Assembly: GCF_900099835.1 (NCBI RefSeq)
Contig: NZ_FNKP01000002.1
Span: forward strand, 2,294,001 to 2,358,000
Reading direction: 5' to 3'
Origin: Paraburkholderia fungorum
GTDB lineage: Bacteria; Pseudomonadota; Gammaproteobacteria; Burkholderiales; Burkholderiaceae
DNA: 64,000 nucleotides
The position numbers and the translations under genes were made by a program. Below the pieces are notes generated by a model, which saw only the letters and a program-made list of their open reading frames with translations, did no database searches and was not told the origin of the DNA. Below are positions 61,590-64,000 of the stretch, piece by piece (the stretch's first letter is position 1; every line of letters starts with the position of its first letter).

Positions 61590-62918
61590 ATGACTTCGCG
61601 CCCCGTGATCGACGACCTGTCCTCGTTCTGGATGCCCTTCACCGCCAACCGTCAGTTCAAGGCCGCGCCGCGCCTGCTGGAATCGGCCAAGGGCATGTAT
61701 TACCGCAGCACGGACGGGCGCGAAGTGCTCGACGGCTGCGCGGGTTTGTGGTGCGTGAACGCGGGCCACGGCCGCGAGGAAATCGTCGCTGCGATCACCC
61801 AGCAACTGTCGACGCTCGACTTCGCGCCGACGTTCCAGATGGGCCACCCGCTCGCGTTCGAAGCGGCCACCAAGGTCGCGGAACTGATGCCGGAAGGGCT
61901 GGACCGCATCTTCTTCACCAACTCGGGTTCCGAATCGGTCGATACCGCGCTGAAAATCGCGCTGGCTTATCACCGTTCGCGCGGCGAAGGCCAGCGCACA
62001 CGGCTGATCGGCCGCGAGCGCGGCTATCACGGCGTGGGTTTCGGCGGCATTTCGGTGGGCGGAATTGCGCCGAATCGCAAGACGTTTTCGGGCGCGCTGC
62101 TGCCGGCGGTCGATCATCTGCCGCACACGCATAACCTCGAACACAACGCGTTTTCGAAGGGACAGCCCGCTTGGGGTGCGCATCTCGCCGACGAGCTGGA
62201 GCGCATCGTCACGCTGCACGATGCATCGACGATTGCCGCCGTGATCGTCGAGCCGGTGGCCGGTTCGACCGGCGTGCTGATTCCGCCGCAAGGCTATCTG
62301 CAGAAGCTGCGCGAAATCTGCACGAAACACGGCATCCTGCTGATTTTCGACGAAGTGATTACCGGTTTCGGCCGCGTCGGCAAGGCAACGGCGAGCGAGT
62401 ATTTCGGCGTGACGCCGGACCTGATCACGATGGCGAAGGCGATCAACAACGCGTCGATCCCGATGGGCGCAGTGGCAGCGAGCCGCACGATTCACGACAC
62501 GGTCGTCAATAACGGCGCGCCTGGCGCGATCGAACTGTTCCATGGCTATACGTATTCGGCGCATCCGGCGGCGGCTGCCGCTGCGGTGGCGACACTGGAT
62601 CTGTATCAGCGCGAAGGTCTGTTCGAGCGCGCGGCCACGCTCGCGCCGACGTTCGAAGCCGCCGCGCATTCGCTGCGCGGCGCGAAGCATGTGAAGGACG
62701 TGCGCAACCTCGGGATGATCGCGGGCGTGGAGGTCGAATCGCGCGACGGCGCACCGGGCGCGCGGGCTTACGAGGCGTTCGTCAAGTGCTTCGAGGCGGG
62801 TGTGCTGGTGCGATTCACCGGCGATATCCTCGCGTTTTCACCACCGCTGATCATCAACGAAGAGCAGATCGCGCACATCTTCAAGACGGTCGGGGACGTG
62901 CTGGCGACGGTGCAATAA
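61590..62918 (+). CDS. omega-amino acid:pyruvate (beta-alanine) aminotransferase
   Basis: 442 residues of class-III aminotransferases, close to Pseudomonas omega-amino acid:pyruvate transaminase: SSFWMPFTANRQFKA at the start, GLWCVNAGHGR, FTNSGSESVDTALKIA, IGRERGYHGVGFGG, FDEVITGFGRVG (PLP Asp) and MAKAINNASIPMGAV (PLP Lys). It transfers the amino group of beta-alanine or similar to pyruvate. GGAG six bases before this ATG decides against an ATG nine codons upstream. Divergent from a MocR regulator that likely senses the substrate. Confidence 0.92.
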   Translation: MTSRPVIDDLSSFWMPFTANRQFKAAPRLLESAKGMYYRSTDGREVLDGCAGLWCVNAGHGREEIVAAITQQLSTLDFAPTFQMGHPLAFEAATKVAELMPEGLDRIFFTNSGSESVDTALKIALAYHRSRGEGQRTRLIGRERGYHGVGFGGISVGGIAPNRKTFSGALLPAVDHLPHTHNLEHNAFSKGQPAWGAHLADELERIVTLHDASTIAAVIVEPVAGSTGVLIPPQGYLQKLREICTKHGILLIFDEVITGFGRVGKATASEYFGVTPDLITMAKAINNASIPMGAVAASRTIHDTVVNNGAPGAIELFHGYTYSAHPAAAAAAVATLDLYQREGLFERAATLAPTFEAAAHSLRGAKHVKDVRNLGMIAGVEVESRDGAPGARAYEAFVKCFEAGVLVRFTGDILAFSPPLIINEEQIAHIFKTVGDVLATVQ

Positions 62919-62927
62919 CGCAGGTCG

Positions 62928-62955
62928 GTAGAAGGACCGCATGCGGTCCTTCTAC
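62928..62955 (+). terminator. 28-bp perfect palindromic hairpin after aminotransferase gene
   Basis: A continuous perfect palindrome with GCATGC at its centre begins nine bases after the stop. The stem has up to 12 pairs; no T-run follows, so it is a Rho-type or stabilising element. Nothing else is recognised up to the convergent DUF6496 gene. Confidence 0.65.
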
Positions 62956-63100
62956 GTTCGCCGGGACGGGTTCCAGAATCGCCCTACCCGCTTTTTCCCC
63001 ACGCCGAAAGTCGGCAATGAGTGCGCTGCGAAGTCCACATGGGCGCCTCGCTTCACCCGATGCGCGGCAAACTCCACGCCGCGCACCCTCCTCCCTCCGC

Positions 63101-63625
63101 CTAATGATGCGCACGCGAAGCCCGCGTATGCGCTGCCTTCTTCGCAGCGGCTGATCGTCCCGCAGCTCCCTTCGTCGCAGCCGCCTTCTTCGCCGCCGCC
63201 GAGCGGCTAGCGGCCGGACGTCTGGCCGCCGCAGCCCGGGTCTGCTTCGCCATCGCCGCAGGCGACGCGCCCGCCGTGCTCTCGCGCTTCAGCGCATCGG
63301 TCGCGGCGCGTGAGCGCTTCGCAGTCGATTCGGTACTCGCGCTCTTTCTCGCCGTACTTTTGTGCTGTCCGGCGGCGTTGTCCTTGTCCGCTTTCTTGCG
63401 GGTCGCTTCGCTCGCGGTCCCCTTCTTTGGCGACTTCACCGCGACGCCCGCGCGACGCGCTTCCGACAGACCAATCGCAATCGCCTGTTTCGCCGACCGG
63501 ACACCGTGTTTGCCGGCGCGAACCTTATCGACCTGTTCCTTGACGAACTCTCCCGCCTGGGTGCTCGGTGCCTTGCCGGCACGCTTGTCGGCCTGGGCAC
63601 GCTTGAGGGTTTTCTGCTCGGGCAT
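63101..63625 (-). CDS. DUF6496-type Lys/Ala/Arg-rich basic protein
   Basis: 174 residues. The first 65 match the DUF6496 family (KTLKRAQADKRAGKAPSTQ, VRSAKQAIAIGLSEARRAG). The remainder is a low-complexity Lys/Ala/Arg/Ser tail with AAAKKAAATKGA-type repeats like bacterial histone-H1-like proteins, so DNA binding is plausible. The tail length is variable in the family. GGAGG six bases before the ATG. Stands alone. Confidence 0.82.
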   Translation of the reverse strand: MPEQKTLKRAQADKRAGKAPSTQAGEFVKEQVDKVRAGKHGVRSAKQAIAIGLSEARRAGVAVKSPKKGTASEATRKKADKDNAAGQHKSTARKSASTESTAKRSRAATDALKRESTAGASPAAMAKQTRAAAARRPAASRSAAAKKAAATKGAAGRSAAAKKAAHTRASRAHH

Positions 63626-63939
63626 GACGGTCCTCCAGTTTGGCTAAGGTGTTTTGTCATGCAGCAACGGCTGTGCCGCGCGATCTGAACGCCCGCAACG
63701 TGTGCCCAGATTGAGAGCGGCGGATTGGAAACCCACGCTCAACGCGAAGCCCGGCAAGTTTCAAAGTCACTCGCCATCAATTCAAAAGAATCCAATTACT
63801 TTCGACAGAAATTCGCCAATCGATTCGAATCGCAGCCGGATTCGCGCGAATTGCCGCGCAGCACTCGCGCACGCCGGAAGGACGGCGTATGGTGTCAGCA
63901 AGGGTTGGCGCCGTGGTCCGGCCCGACGGGAGACGTCAC
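63626..63939. other. intergenic region
   Basis: No gene supported. Composition falls toward AT around 63770-63810, which may be the promoter of the following gene. Confidence 0.4.
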
Positions 63940-64000
63940 ATGAAGATACCGACCGTTCGCGCAGGTGCGCACATCGAAGGCGTGCACTGGATCGCCGAAT
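63940..64000 (+). CDS. start of an unidentified protein (3' end outside window)
   Basis: ATG preceded by GGGAG seven to eight bases upstream opens a frame that stays open to the window end, giving MKIPTVRAGAHIEGVHWIAE. Twenty residues are too few to assign a family. Confidence 0.45.
   Translation, partial: MKIPTVRAGAHIEGVHWIAE

Noticed and set aside
1..64000. tRNA genes, CRISPR arrays, insertion sequences, prophage
   Set aside because: No cloverleaf-like tRNA, regularly spaced repeats, transposase or phage-type genes were seen on either strand.

Overview
The window is high-GC chromosomal DNA from a beta-proteobacterium of the Burkholderiales, most likely Paraburkholderia or a close relative. 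This rests on family content: a polyhydroxyalkanoate phasin, two Burkholderia-type general porins, DUF3331, the DUF2844/DUF3443 pair, DUF6496, and many two-component systems with long intergenic spaces. I see no tRNA, rRNA, CRISPR array, insertion sequence or prophage. Codon use is uniform except for an AT-richer, gene-poor kilobase at about 35.0-36.0 kb.

Layout. 0-9.3 kb holds envelope and regulatory genes: the end of a zinc peptidase, a DUF3443/DUF2844 pair, a phasin, a Met/His-rich secreted protein, a 27-residue membrane peptide, a DUF4410 lipoprotein, and a minus-strand run of a receiver-only response regulator, a LitR-like MerR regulator, an ECF sigma factor and a RibD-like reductase. 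9.4-21.4 kb is a siderophore-uptake region: TonB receptor, a DUF3325/DUF3649/PepSY inner-membrane unit, a porin, a FecBCD-type ABC transporter and a divergent OmpR/EnvZ-type pair. Fur-like boxes lie before the receptor and both inner-membrane operons. No siderophore synthesis genes are present, so xenosiderophore use is likely.

21.4-34.2 kb is a run of twelve co-directional minus-strand genes: DUF3331, MBL hydrolase, cNMP-binding flavoprotein, alginate-export-type porin, VOC protein, YoaK/DUF1275, XapX, HD protein, alpha/beta hydrolase, MscS-cNMP channel, amidohydrolase and isochorismatase-like hydrolase. It is bordered by a divergent Dps and, at 36 kb, a large STAND-type regulator (OmpR winged helix + NB-ARC + TPR-like). 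39-45.2 kb holds a lipoprotein with an RNase Sa fold that has lost its catalytic Glu and His, an Ig-like lipoprotein, a 51-residue acidic protein and a three-subunit PaoABC-like molybdenum hydroxylase.

46.9-55.3 kb is the most striking part. A NitT/TauT-type ABC transporter is followed by a divergent TctD/TctE-like two-component pair, and then by a second set in which a near-copy of the substrate-binding protein is in line with a second kinase and regulator but has no permease or ATPase. This looks like a duplicated transport-plus-sensing module in which the orphan binding protein may have become a receptor. 55.5-64 kb has a porin, a COG4705 membrane protein with a secreted partner, a metallophosphoesterase, a LysE exporter, a MocR regulator divergent from an omega-amino acid:pyruvate aminotransferase, a DUF6496 basic protein and the first 20 codons of another gene.
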